A stretch of 64,000 nucleotides of DNA, from the NCBI RefSeq assembly GCF_008271365.1, contig NZ_CP043430.1, forward strand, positions 1,984,001-2,048,000. The letters are read 5' to 3'. Numbering within the stretch: position 1 is the stretch's first letter; every line of letters starts with the position of its first letter. This document shows positions 15,387 to 23,251 of the stretch, piece by piece. This DNA comes from Microbacterium sp. 1S1 (GTDB taxonomy: Bacteria; Actinomycetota; Actinomycetes; Actinomycetales; Microbacteriaceae). Made by a program: the position numbers and the translations under genes. Below the pieces are notes generated by a model. The model made no database searches. It was given only the letters and a program-made list of their open reading frames with translations, and was not told the DNA's origin.

Positions 15387-16865
15387 TCAGTGACCCGCAG
15401 GGATGCCCTCGCCATGCGCAGGCTCCGCGGGCTTACGAACGAAAAGCGCCAGCAAGACTGCAGCCGAGGCGACGATGGCACCAACGAAGAACGCGGTGTG
15501 GACACCGTTCGCGGTCGCCGTCACCTGGTCAGCGCCAGAGCTCAGCGAAGATGCGAGCGTGACCGACATGAGCGTGACGAAGAGCGCAGTCCCCGCGGCA
15601 CCAGCGACCTGCTGAACCGTCCCTACGACGGCAGAGCCGTGCGGGTACAAGTGCGACGGGAGCGATCCGAGAGCCGAGGTCATGAGCGGCGTGAACACGA
15701 AGCCGAGACCGAGGTTCAATGCCAAGTGCACTGCGATGATCCAGACGATGCTCGTGCCCTGGTCGAACGTCGCCATACCCCACAGTGCACCGGCCGCGAT
15801 AGCCATGCCCGGGATGACCAACGGCGTCGGGCCGAACTTGTCGAAGAGGTTGCCCACGACGGGAGCGATGGCACCCATCAGAACGCCGCCAGGCAGCAGC
15901 ATGAGCCCAACGCCGAGAGTGTCGAGCCCGAGCACTTGCTGCAGATAGATGGGAAGCAGGATGAGCGAACCGAACAGCGCGCTCATTACGATGACGACGA
16001 GTCCGACGGCGAGGCTGAACGACTTGCTCTGGAACACTCGAAGGTCAAGCAGAGCGCCGTCGACTTTCTGGAGCTGAAGTTGACGAAGCACGAACACAGT
16101 GAGTGCGACCGCGCCGATGACAATCGGGATCCACACGGGCACGGGGGCGTGGCCCGATGCTGCTTCACCGATGCTGCTAAGTCCGTAGATGAGACCACCG
16201 AAGCCGAGGGCCGAGAGAATCACGGACAGCACGTCGAATCGAGCGTGAGGGTTAGTCTCCGTGACGTTCCGAACCCAGATCAGTCCGAGTCCGATGGCGA
16301 GCAGCGCGATGGGGAACATGATCCAGAAGATCGCGTGCCAGGTCAGCGCCTGGAGGATCAGACCTGACACGGTCGGGCCGACTGCCGGCGCGACCGCGAT
16401 GACGATGGTGATGACACCCATCATGCGGCCGCGATGACTCGCGGGGACGATTGTGAGGACCGTGGTGAAGAGCAGCGGCATCATCACGCCAGTGCCGAGC
16501 GCCTGCACGACGCGACCAGCGAGGAGGAACTCGAAGCCGGGCGCCAGCGCTGCGATGAGTGTGCCAAGTGCGAACAGGCCCATCGCAGAGAAGTAGACCT
16601 GACGAATGGTGAATCTGCTGAGAAGGAAACCGGTCAGCGGAATGACCACGGCCATAGTTAAGAGAAATCCTGTGGTGAGCCACTGACCCACCCCGGCGGT
16701 GATCCCGAGGTCCTTCATGATGTCGGTCAGCGCGACACCCATGGTGGTCTCGTTGAGGATCACGACGAACGCGCTGACGACGAGCAGCGCGATAACTGGG
16801 CCGGGCTTCGAAACGGTGTGAGTTGGGACGGACCCGGTCTGAGGCGAGGAGTCTTGGAGGGTCAA
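15387..16865 (-). CDS. MFS multidrug efflux transporter (DHA2 type)
   Basis: A 492-aa membrane protein of the EmrB/QacA-like DHA2 family, which export drugs using the proton gradient through 14 membrane segments. The first segment is VIALLVVSAFVVILNETTMGVAL with the typical LNETTM motif, followed by GQWLTTGFLLTMAVVIPLTGFLLSRF and LAGRVVQALGTGVMMPLLFTTVL. The only start is TTG at 16865 with a weak AGGAT upstream. GC is lower than in the chromosomal genes to the right. A fragment of a related but GC-richer MFS gene lies at 16999-17238. The stop is four bases before the integrase start, so both are probably on one mRNA. Confidence 0.9.
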   Translation of the reverse strand: MTLQDSSPQTGSVPTHTVSKPGPVIALLVVSAFVVILNETTMGVALTDIMKDLGITAGVGQWLTTGFLLTMAVVIPLTGFLLSRFTIRQVYFSAMGLFALGTLIAALAPGFEFLLAGRVVQALGTGVMMPLLFTTVLTIVPASHRGRMMGVITIVIAVAPAVGPTVSGLILQALTWHAIFWIMFPIALLAIGLGLIWVRNVTETNPHARFDVLSVILSALGFGGLIYGLSSIGEAASGHAPVPVWIPIVIGAVALTVFVLRQLQLQKVDGALLDLRVFQSKSFSLAVGLVVIVMSALFGSLILLPIYLQQVLGLDTLGVGLMLLPGGVLMGAIAPVVGNLFDKFGPTPLVIPGMAIAAGALWGMATFDQGTSIVWIIAVHLALNLGLGFVFTPLMTSALGSLPSHLYPHGSAVVGTVQQVAGAAGTALFVTLMSVTLASSLSSGADQVTATANGVHTAFFVGAIVASAAVLLALFVRKPAEPAHGEGIPAGH

Positions 16866-16998
16866 GGTGGATCCTAAGAGAGTGGTTCTTGCGGTGAGGG
16901 AGCTGTCCCGAAGATCGACGCTACCCGACTGCTAACGAGTTGGCGGACGCATCTAAAGGAGAACAGGATCGAGGCGGCGCGGCGTTCTGCCGCGAAAC

Positions 16999-17238
16999 TC
17001 AGCCTAGTAACGCTGGTGCGTTCGTCAGCATGAACGCACTCGTGAGCCACTGACCGAGCTCCGGCGGGATGCCGAGGTCGGTGTTGAGGTGCGGGATCGC
17101 GATGCCCATCGTCGTCTCGTTGAGGATCGCGACGAAGGCGGCCACGAGCAGGAGCCAGATCACCCGCATGTCCTTGCGGGGGATCTCTCCGGACGATGAG
17201 GGGGGCGTCGTGATGGAGCCGGTATCGACGGCAGACAT
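16999..17238 (-). pseudogene. Truncated chromosomal MFS gene (5' fragment)
   Basis: ATG 17238 has GGAGG at good spacing. The frame encodes the start of a DHA2-type transporter (VIWLLLVAAFVAILNETTMGIAI, then LGQWLTSAFMLT) and then leaves the family after the LT that normally precedes MAVVIP, ending NAPALLG and stop. The equivalent place in the intact 15387-16865 copy reads GFLLTMAVVIPL. GC and codon use match the chromosome rather than the island. The remainder of the gene should lie beyond the left end of the element. Confidence 0.8.
17009..17024. other. Candidate attachment-site junction
   Basis: The MFS homology of the truncated gene stops next to the palindrome AACGCTGGTGCGTT (17009-17022). 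Short imperfect dyads around a 2-bp core are typical of large-serine-integrase sites. The exact core cannot be set without the other end of the element. Confidence 0.45.
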
Positions 17239-17396
17239 GGGCGGCCTCCAGGGCATCGGAAGAAAGAGGATGGTGCGAGAGTTCGCGAGAGTCATTCAGC
17301 GTAACGGGTCGGGAGGACATTTCATTCCGGAATCTGGGATATCGCTGAACGTCGCCACAGCGGAGCCCGTGTCCTGGGGGTGGGTACGCTGGCGCC

Positions 17397-19469
17397 ATGA
17401 GCATGGGCGGGATGGGTGGTGGTCCGCGGGGCGGTTTCCGGGGCGTGGACGAGGACGCCCAGCGTCGGCTCAATGCGGAGGCTCCGAGGATCGAGGGGCT
17501 CGGCGCTCGCGTCGTCGCCCTGTTCCGCCCGTACCGCTGGCGCATCCTCTTCACCGGTGTCCTCGTCGTACTGGGCGCCGGTATCGCCGTGATCCCGCCG
17601 CTGATCGTGCAGCGCATCTTCGACGACGCGCTGTTCCCGGTCGACGGTGGCGGTCCGCACCTGTCCCTCCTCGCCACCCTCGTCGGGAGCATGGTCGGGC
17701 TGTTCCTGTTCTCGGCCGTCCTCGGCGTCGCTCAGACGTGGCTCACGGCCACGGTCGGCAACAGCGTCACGGGCGACCTGCGTGTGCGGCTCTTCGAGCA
17801 CCTGCAGGCCATGGAGCTCGGCTTCTTCAGCCGCACCAAGACCGGCGTGATCCAGTCACGGCTGCAGAACGACGTCGGCGGTGTCTCCGGAGTGCTGACG
17901 AACACGGTGACCAGCATCCTCGGGAACGCCGTCACCGTGATCGCCTCGCTCGTCGCCATGATCCTCATCGACTGGCGTCTCACCCTGATCGCGGTCGTCC
18001 TGATGCCGTTCCTCGTGCTCGTGCAGCGGCGGGTGGGTCAGGTGCGGGCACGGATCGCGGGGGAGACCCAGGAGTCGCTGTCCGAGCTCACCTCCATCAC
18101 CCAGGAGACGCTGAGCGTGTCGGGCATGTTGTTGTCGAAGGCGTTCAACCGGCAGCGCACCGAATCCGAGCGGTACCAGCGGGAGAACCGCAACCAGGTC
18201 CGCCTCCAGGTGCGTCGTGCCATGAGCGGCCAGGGGTTCTTCGCGGTCGTCCAGGTCATCATGGCGAGCGTGCCTGCCGTCATCTACCTCGTGGCCGGCT
18301 TCTTCATCGCGGGCGGGACCGGAGCGATCACGGCGGGCACCATCGTGGCCTTCACGACGGTGCAGGCGCGGTTGCTCATGCCGCTCATGGGGCTCATGCG
18401 CGTCTCGCTCGACCTGCAGACCTCGTCCGCGCTTTTCGCGCGCATCTTCGAATACCTCGATCTCGTGCCCGAGATCACCGATGCGCCGGATGTGATGACC
18501 GTGGCGCAGGCTCCGGGTCCCCGCGGGCGCGTCGAGTTCCAGGACGTCGTGTTCCGCTATCCGGACGCCGCCGCCGACTCGCGGCCGACCCTGCACGGCG
18601 TCTCCTTCGTGGCCGAGCCCGGTCAGCACGTCGCCTTCGTTGGCCCGTCGGGGGCGGGAAAGACGACCATCCTCTACCTCGCGCCGCGCCTCTACGAGGC
18701 CAAGGGCGGAGCGGTGCTGTTCGCGGGGGCGGACGTGCGCACCCTGACGCAGGAGTCGATCATCGACGACGTGGGCATCGTCTCCCAGGAGACCTACCTG
18801 TTCCACGCGACGATCCGGGAGAACCTCCGGTACGCGAAGCCCGACGCGACGGACGAGGAACTGGTCGCCGCCTGCACCGCGGCGAACATCCACCACATCA
18901 TCGCGGGATTCGAGAAGGGCTACGACACCGTCGTGGGGGAGCGTGGCTATCGGCTCTCCGGAGGAGAGAAGCAGCGGATCGCGATCGCCCGCGTGCTCCT
19001 CAAGGACCCGCCGGTCCTCCTGCTCGACGAAGCCACGTCGGCGTTGGACACGGTGTCCGAAAGGGTGGTGCAGGAAGCCCTCGACGAGGCGGCCAAGGGG
19101 CGCACGACGCTGTCGATCGCGCATCGGCTCTCGACGGTCATGGGGGCGGATGTCATCCATGTGCTGGAGGCCGGGCGCATCATCGAGTCCGGCACGCACT
19201 CGGAGCTCCTTGCCCAGGGCGGGCTCTACGCCGAGCTGGCAGCACAGCAGGTCGCGGCGTCGCGCGTGCTGAACGCCGAGATCGAGGCGGAGGCCGAGGC
19301 GGAGGACTCCGCGGTGGACGGCGATGTCGCGGGCGGGCTGGCAGCCCGCCGGGCCGACCGCGAGCCGGAGGACCCCGCGGCGGCCGATGCCGTCGTGGCG
19401 CTCACGACGGGGGCGCCGCTGCCGACCGAATCGAGGGCCGACTCCCGACCGCGACCGACCGAGGCCTGA
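17397..19469 (+). CDS. ABC exporter, fused permease-ATPase
   Basis: A 690-aa half-transporter of the MsbA/LmrA type. Six membrane segments span about 45-340 (ILFTGVLVVLGAGIAVIPPLIV, VGLFLFSAVLGVAQTWLTA, TVIASLVAMILIDWRLTLIAVVL and others). The ATPase has Walker A GPSGAGKTT, signature LSGGEKQR, Walker B VLLLDEAT and a switch histidine in IAHRLS. The N-terminal glycine/methionine-rich MSMGGMGGGPRGGFRG and a 70-residue acidic/alanine-rich tail are typical of actinobacterial members. It should work as a dimer exporting lipids, peptides or drugs; the substrate is unknown. It diverges from the truncated MFS gene across a 158-bp promoter region. Confidence 0.92.
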   Translation: MSMGGMGGGPRGGFRGVDEDAQRRLNAEAPRIEGLGARVVALFRPYRWRILFTGVLVVLGAGIAVIPPLIVQRIFDDALFPVDGGGPHLSLLATLVGSMVGLFLFSAVLGVAQTWLTATVGNSVTGDLRVRLFEHLQAMELGFFSRTKTGVIQSRLQNDVGGVSGVLTNTVTSILGNAVTVIASLVAMILIDWRLTLIAVVLMPFLVLVQRRVGQVRARIAGETQESLSELTSITQETLSVSGMLLSKAFNRQRTESERYQRENRNQVRLQVRRAMSGQGFFAVVQVIMASVPAVIYLVAGFFIAGGTGAITAGTIVAFTTVQARLLMPLMGLMRVSLDLQTSSALFARIFEYLDLVPEITDAPDVMTVAQAPGPRGRVEFQDVVFRYPDAAADSRPTLHGVSFVAEPGQHVAFVGPSGAGKTTILYLAPRLYEAKGGAVLFAGADVRTLTQESIIDDVGIVSQETYLFHATIRENLRYAKPDATDEELVAACTAANIHHIIAGFEKGYDTVVGERGYRLSGGEKQRIAIARVLLKDPPVLLLDEATSALDTVSERVVQEALDEAAKGRTTLSIAHRLSTVMGADVIHVLEAGRIIESGTHSELLAQGGLYAELAAQQVAASRVLNAEIEAEAEAEDSAVDGDVAGGLAARRADREPEDPAAADAVVALTTGAPLPTESRADSRPRPTEA

Positions 19470-19490
19470 GCGGCGTCGCCCCGCTTCGGG

Positions 19491-20264
19491 TCAATGCACG
19501 GAGAGGCCACCGTCGACGAAGAGCGAGTGCCCGGTGACGTAGGCCGAGCCCGGACCGGCGAGGAAGACGGCGGCGGACGCGAAGTCCTCCGGAAGTCCGT
19601 TGCGTCCGATCATCGTGCGGGCGGCGAGCGCAGCGATGGTGGCGGGGTCCTCCTGCAGCCGGGCGTTCAGCGGCGTGAGCACGAACCCGGGGACGAGAGT
19701 GTTGCTCGTCACCCCGGTGCCGCCCCACGCCTCGGCCTCCGAGCGCATGAGCGACTCGACAGCACCCTTGGAGGCGCCGTATACGCCGCTGCTGACGAAA
19801 GCACGGTGGGCCTGCTGCGAGCTGATGTGGATGAGGCGTCCGTAGCCGCGCGCGGCCATGCCCTGCGCCCAACGCTGGCCGAGGAGGAACGGCGCGAGCG
19901 CGTTGACGGTCATGGTCGCGTCCCAGTCCGCCTCCGTGATGGCGGCATACGGCGGACGGATGTTGATGCCCGCGGAATTGACGAGGATGTCGGGCTCCCC
20001 GAACGGGGCGGCGGCGGCCTCCGCGGCCGCGTGGATGCCCTCACGCGTGCTCAGGTCTCCGACCACCCCGGCGGCACGGCACTCGTGCGCGCGCAGCTCC
20101 TCGACGGTCTCCGCGATCCGGTCCTCGCCGCGGGCGACGACCACGGTGGCGGCTCCGGCGCGGGCCAGGGCCGTCGCGATGCCTCGACCGATGCCGGAGC
20201 TGCCGCCGGTCACGACGGCGGTGCGGCCCTCGAGCGAGAACAGCGAGCGGAGGTAGTCGGTCAT
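19491..20264 (-). CDS. SDR-family oxidoreductase
   Basis: A 257-aa classical short-chain dehydrogenase/reductase: cofactor motif TGGSSGIG (about 19-26), NSAGI, catalytic S...YxxxK in HISSQQAHRAFVSSGVYGASK, and the C-terminal GSAYVTGHSLFVDGG that is standard in the family. It fits best among gluconate 5-dehydrogenase or 3-oxoacyl reductase-like members, but the substrate cannot be fixed. It is cytosolic. It lies 25 bases after the glycosyltransferase on the same strand, at the tail of the NAD operon, and converges on the ABC exporter. Confidence 0.9.
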   Translation of the reverse strand: MTDYLRSLFSLEGRTAVVTGGSSGIGRGIATALARAGAATVVVARGEDRIAETVEELRAHECRAAGVVGDLSTREGIHAAAEAAAAPFGEPDILVNSAGINIRPPYAAITEADWDATMTVNALAPFLLGQRWAQGMAARGYGRLIHISSQQAHRAFVSSGVYGASKGAVESLMRSEAEAWGGTGVTSNTLVPGFVLTPLNARLQEDPATIAALAARTMIGRNGLPEDFASAAVFLAGPGSAYVTGHSLFVDGGLSVH

Positions 20265-20289
20265 GTCGTCGGAGTCCTTCGGGACGGGC

Positions 20290-21240
20290 TCACCAGGACA
20301 GTGCGTCGGCGAGGGTGGGGTCGGGGTGTGCGGCGGCGAACTCGGGAAGAGCGCGGAGCTCGGCGAGGAACGCGGAGACCTCGGCGCCGTAGGCGGGATC
20401 GGGGTGCGTGCGAGCGATCTCGCGCAGCGGCGGGACGTCCATCGCGAGGACCAGTTCGAGTCGGGCGGTGACGGCAGCGTGCGCTCCCGCCTCCTGGAGC
20501 ACGCGGATGCCGCCTCGGAGCGCCGTGAGGTAGTCGCGGAGCACGGGGAGCTGCGCCTTGCTCTGGGTGATCGAGGTGCCGTCCGCTCTGACCCGCCACC
20601 GGACCATCACGTCGGGAAGGACGTCGAAGGCGCGCGCGCGGGTGTACATCGTCTGCGCGACGACCTGGTCTTCGTAGGCGACCCCTTCGGGGAACCGGAG
20701 GTCGGACCACATCTCCGTCCGGCTCACCTTGGACCAGGCGACGATGTTCGACACCGCCTGCGGATGGGCGGTGAGGGTCGTGCCGAGGCGTGCGGGCGCG
20801 GTCGCGGCGGCCACCCAGGGCTGCACGCGGCCCGGGAGGTAGCCGTCGCCGTGCGGCCGCAGCCGCACGTAGGCGCCGGCCGCGAAGTCGCTCCCCGTGC
20901 GCTCCAGCGTGCCCACGAGCGTCGACAGGGCGTCCGGCATGAGCTCGTCGTCGGCGTCGAGGAAGCCCGTGTAAGGCGTGTCGACGAGCGCGAGGCCCGC
21001 ATTGCGCGCCGCGCCGAGTCCGAGGGAGGCATCGTGACGGACGAGGACGAACCGATCGTCGGCGGCGGTGGCCGCGGCGAAGATCGCGCCCGTGTCGTCA
21101 GCGGAGCCGTCGTCGATGAGCACGGCGCGCCAGCGATCGTCGGTCTGGGCGCGGAGCGAGTCGAGAGCGGCGGGGGCGAACGCGGCGACATCGCGTCCTG
21201 GCACGATCATCGTCACGATCGGGGAGGCGGCGGTCACCAC
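20290..21240 (-). CDS. Family 2 glycosyltransferase
   Basis: A 316-aa GT-A fold glycosyltransferase, GTG start. IVTMIVPGRDVAAFAPAALDSLRAQ, LIDDGSADDT and the metal-binding TGFLDADDEL are clear. The C-terminal part contains FPEGVAYEDQVVAQTMY, the acceptor-side region common in GT2 enzymes. No membrane segments are seen, so it probably acts at the cytosolic face of the membrane on a cell-surface glycan. It lies 19 bases after the cysteine desulfurase gene in the same direction; the link to NAD genes is probably just operon read-through. Confidence 0.9.
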   Translation of the reverse strand: MVTAASPIVTMIVPGRDVAAFAPAALDSLRAQTDDRWRAVLIDDGSADDTGAIFAAATAADDRFVLVRHDASLGLGAARNAGLALVDTPYTGFLDADDELMPDALSTLVGTLERTGSDFAAGAYVRLRPHGDGYLPGRVQPWVAAATAPARLGTTLTAHPQAVSNIVAWSKVSRTEMWSDLRFPEGVAYEDQVVAQTMYTRARAFDVLPDVMVRWRVRADGTSITQSKAQLPVLRDYLTALRGGIRVLQEAGAHAAVTARLELVLAMDVPPLREIARTHPDPAYGAEVSAFLAELRALPEFAAAHPDPTLADALSW

Positions 21241-21259
21241 CAGAGTCTATGGCCGCCGG

Positions 21260-22396
21260 TCAGCCCCGGACGGCATCGACCGCCTCCGCGACGAGGGCGG
21301 CCAGGCGCTCCGGAGCGCCAGGCGGAAGGACCGTGCGCCCGAACGTGAAGCGGACGGACGTCCGTGCGATCTCGGGGGCGATGCCGCAGGCGAGGAGCAC
21401 GGGCGAGGGGTCATCGCTCCCGGCCGCGCACGCGGAGCCGCTGGAGGAGATGACCCCGCGACGCTCCAGCTCGAGGAGCACGGCCTCGCCGCTCACCCCG
21501 GCGATCGTGAAGCTCGCGGTGGCGGGGAGCCGTTCCTCGGGGTGTCCCGTGAGCTCGGCTTCCGGGACCCGGTGCCGCACGGCCGCGATGAACCGGGCCG
21601 TCGCCGCACCGACCCGATCCGCAGTGTCAGCGCGTTCCTGCTCCGCGAGCTCGAGGGCCACCGCCAGCCCGACCGCACCCGCGACGTCCACGGTGCCGGA
21701 TCGTCGCCCGCGCTCCTGGCCCCCGCCGTGCAGCAGCGGCTCCAGGGGGAGGCGCCCCCGCACGACGAGCGCACCCGTGCCCTTGGGGGCGCCGAGCTTG
21801 TGCCCGGCGATCGACACGGCGTCGGCATCCAGGTCGTGAAGCGGCAGCCAGCCTGCCGACTGCACCGCGTCGACGTGGAAGGGCACGCGGCGGGCGCGAA
21901 CGACGTCCCGCACGCTCGCCGTGTCCTGGACGGTGCCGATCTCGTTGTTCGCGTGACCGATGGACACGAGCGCCGTGTCGTCGGTGAGGACCGCCTCGAC
22001 GGCTGCGGGCGTGATCCGCCCCGAGGCATCGACGGCGGGCATGGCGACCGTCACACCGTGGAACCGCGCCAGGTACCGGGCCGACTCCCGGATCGACTCG
22101 TGCTCGATCGGAGACACCACGACGCGGCGACGGCCGGAACCCAGCGCCCCGAGCACGAGTCCTTTCACGGCCAGGTTGTTCGCTTCGGTCCCGCCGCTCG
22201 TGAAGACGACGTCTCCGCTGCGAGCCCCGAAGACGCGCGCGACGCGGGCCCGGGCGTCCTTCACGGCCCGCGCGGCCGCCTCGCCGGCGGTGTGGTGGCT
22301 CGCCGGGTTCCCGAACACGTCGGTGAGGAACGGTTCCATGGCCGCCCGCACCTCGGGGCGCACGGGGGAGGTCGCGGCGTGATCGAGGTACAGCAC
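21260..22396 (-). CDS. Cysteine desulfurase (NadA-associated type)
   Basis: A 378-aa class V aminotransferase-fold enzyme of the NifS/IscS group. YLDHAATSP at the start, SGGTEANNL, PIEHESIRE, the PLP lysine in SIAGHKLGAPKG and the catalytic cysteine in SSSGSACAAGSDDPS are all present. It takes sulfur from cysteine to build Fe-S clusters. Its place three bases after nadC in the NAD operon points to maturation of the NadA [4Fe-4S] cluster, as in other bacteria with a dedicated NadA desulfurase. The start is GTG at 22396. Confidence 0.92.
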   Translation of the reverse strand: MLYLDHAATSPVRPEVRAAMEPFLTDVFGNPASHHTAGEAAARAVKDARARVARVFGARSGDVVFTSGGTEANNLAVKGLVLGALGSGRRRVVVSPIEHESIRESARYLARFHGVTVAMPAVDASGRITPAAVEAVLTDDTALVSIGHANNEIGTVQDTASVRDVVRARRVPFHVDAVQSAGWLPLHDLDADAVSIAGHKLGAPKGTGALVVRGRLPLEPLLHGGGQERGRRSGTVDVAGAVGLAVALELAEQERADTADRVGAATARFIAAVRHRVPEAELTGHPEERLPATASFTIAGVSGEAVLLELERRGVISSSGSACAAGSDDPSPVLLACGIAPEIARTSVRFTFGRTVLPPGAPERLAALVAEAVDAVRG

Positions 22397-22399
22397 GGG

Positions 22400-23251
22400 T
22401 CAGTCGATCCGGAGGTCGAGGCCGAGATCGAGCGCCCGGGCGGAGTGCGTGAGGGCGCCCACCGAGATCACGTCCACCCCGGTCTCGGCGATGGCGCGGA
22501 CCGTGGTCAGGTCGACGCCGCCCGAGGCTTCCACGGTCGCTCGCTCGCCGATGAGTGCAACGCCCGCCCGCAGGTCGTCCAGCGAGAAGTTGTCGAGGAG
22601 CACCGTCTGCGCCCCGCCTTCCAGCACGGCGGGGATCTGGTCGAGGCGGTCGACCTCGACCACGACGTGTGCGGTGTGCGGCAGCCGGGAGAGGGCGTCG
22701 CGAAGGGCCGTCGCCAGGTCGAGTCCGGAGCGCCGAAGGACAGCGAGGTGGTTGTCCTTGGCCATGACCGCATCGGAGAGGGAGTACCGATGATTCCTGC
22801 CCCCACCGGACTCGACGGCGTGACGCTCGAACGCCCGCAGTCCCGGTGTCGTCTTCCGGGTGTCGGCGATGCGCGCGTGCGTGCCCTCGACCTCGCGCAC
22901 GTATGCGGCGGTCAGGGTCGCGATACCCGACATCCGCTGCACGAAGTTCAACGCCACCCGCTCGGCGGTGAGGACCGTCCGCGCGGGTCCGGTCACGGTG
23001 GCCAGGACGTCGGTCGCCCCGAAGGCGTCGCCGTCGCCCACGTGCACATCGACGGCGACCTCAGGGTCGGTGAGGAGGAACGCGGCGCTGAAGACGCCAC
23101 CGCCGCTGAACACGCCGTCCTCCCGGGCGACGAGGTCGGCCGTCGCTGTCGCCGTGGACGGGAGCAGGGTGGCGCTCGTGAGGTCTCCCCACGGGGCGTC
23201 CTCCTCGAGGGCGGCTCCGACGACGCGGTGCAGAGTGGCGCGAGTGAGCAT
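22400..23251 (-). CDS. nadC: Nicotinate-nucleotide diphosphorylase
   Basis: Quinolinate phosphoribosyltransferase, 283 aa, converting quinolinate and PRPP to nicotinate mononucleotide in NAD synthesis. The open frame extends to 23614, but ATG 23251 overlaps the nadB stop (TGATG) and gives a protein of normal size. Typical stretches are EDAPWGDLTS, ERVALNFVQRMSGIATLT, ADTRKTTPGLRAFERHAV, GGGRNHRYSLSDAVMAKDNH and TVEASGGVDLTTVRAIAETGVDVISVGALTHSA. It is the third step of the nadA-nadB-nadC operon. Confidence 0.96.
   Translation of the reverse strand: MLTRATLHRVVGAALEEDAPWGDLTSATLLPSTATATADLVAREDGVFSGGGVFSAAFLLTDPEVAVDVHVGDGDAFGATDVLATVTGPARTVLTAERVALNFVQRMSGIATLTAAYVREVEGTHARIADTRKTTPGLRAFERHAVESGGGRNHRYSLSDAVMAKDNHLAVLRRSGLDLATALRDALSRLPHTAHVVVEVDRLDQIPAVLEGGAQTVLLDNFSLDDLRAGVALIGERATVEASGGVDLTTVRAIAETGVDVISVGALTHSARALDLGLDLRID

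Larger units (their letters stand above)
1..17022. mobile_element. Integrated element / defence island (right part)
   Basis: Lower GC, an integrase, a resolvase, replication-relaxation genes, antitoxin-like genes and two defence-type loci fill this stretch; beyond it, chromosomal metabolism begins at once. The right end is placed at the break in the chromosomal MFS gene. The left end is outside the window. No phage structural genes or conjugation ATPase are seen, so it is an integrative element or a decayed one rather than a prophage in the visible part. Confidence 0.7.

Noticed and set aside
17069..19537. Very long second frame across the ABC exporter, and similar long frames antisense to nad, gcv and dpp genes
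   Set aside because: Arginine/alanine/proline-rich shadows produced by high GC at third positions; the sense genes have full family motifs.
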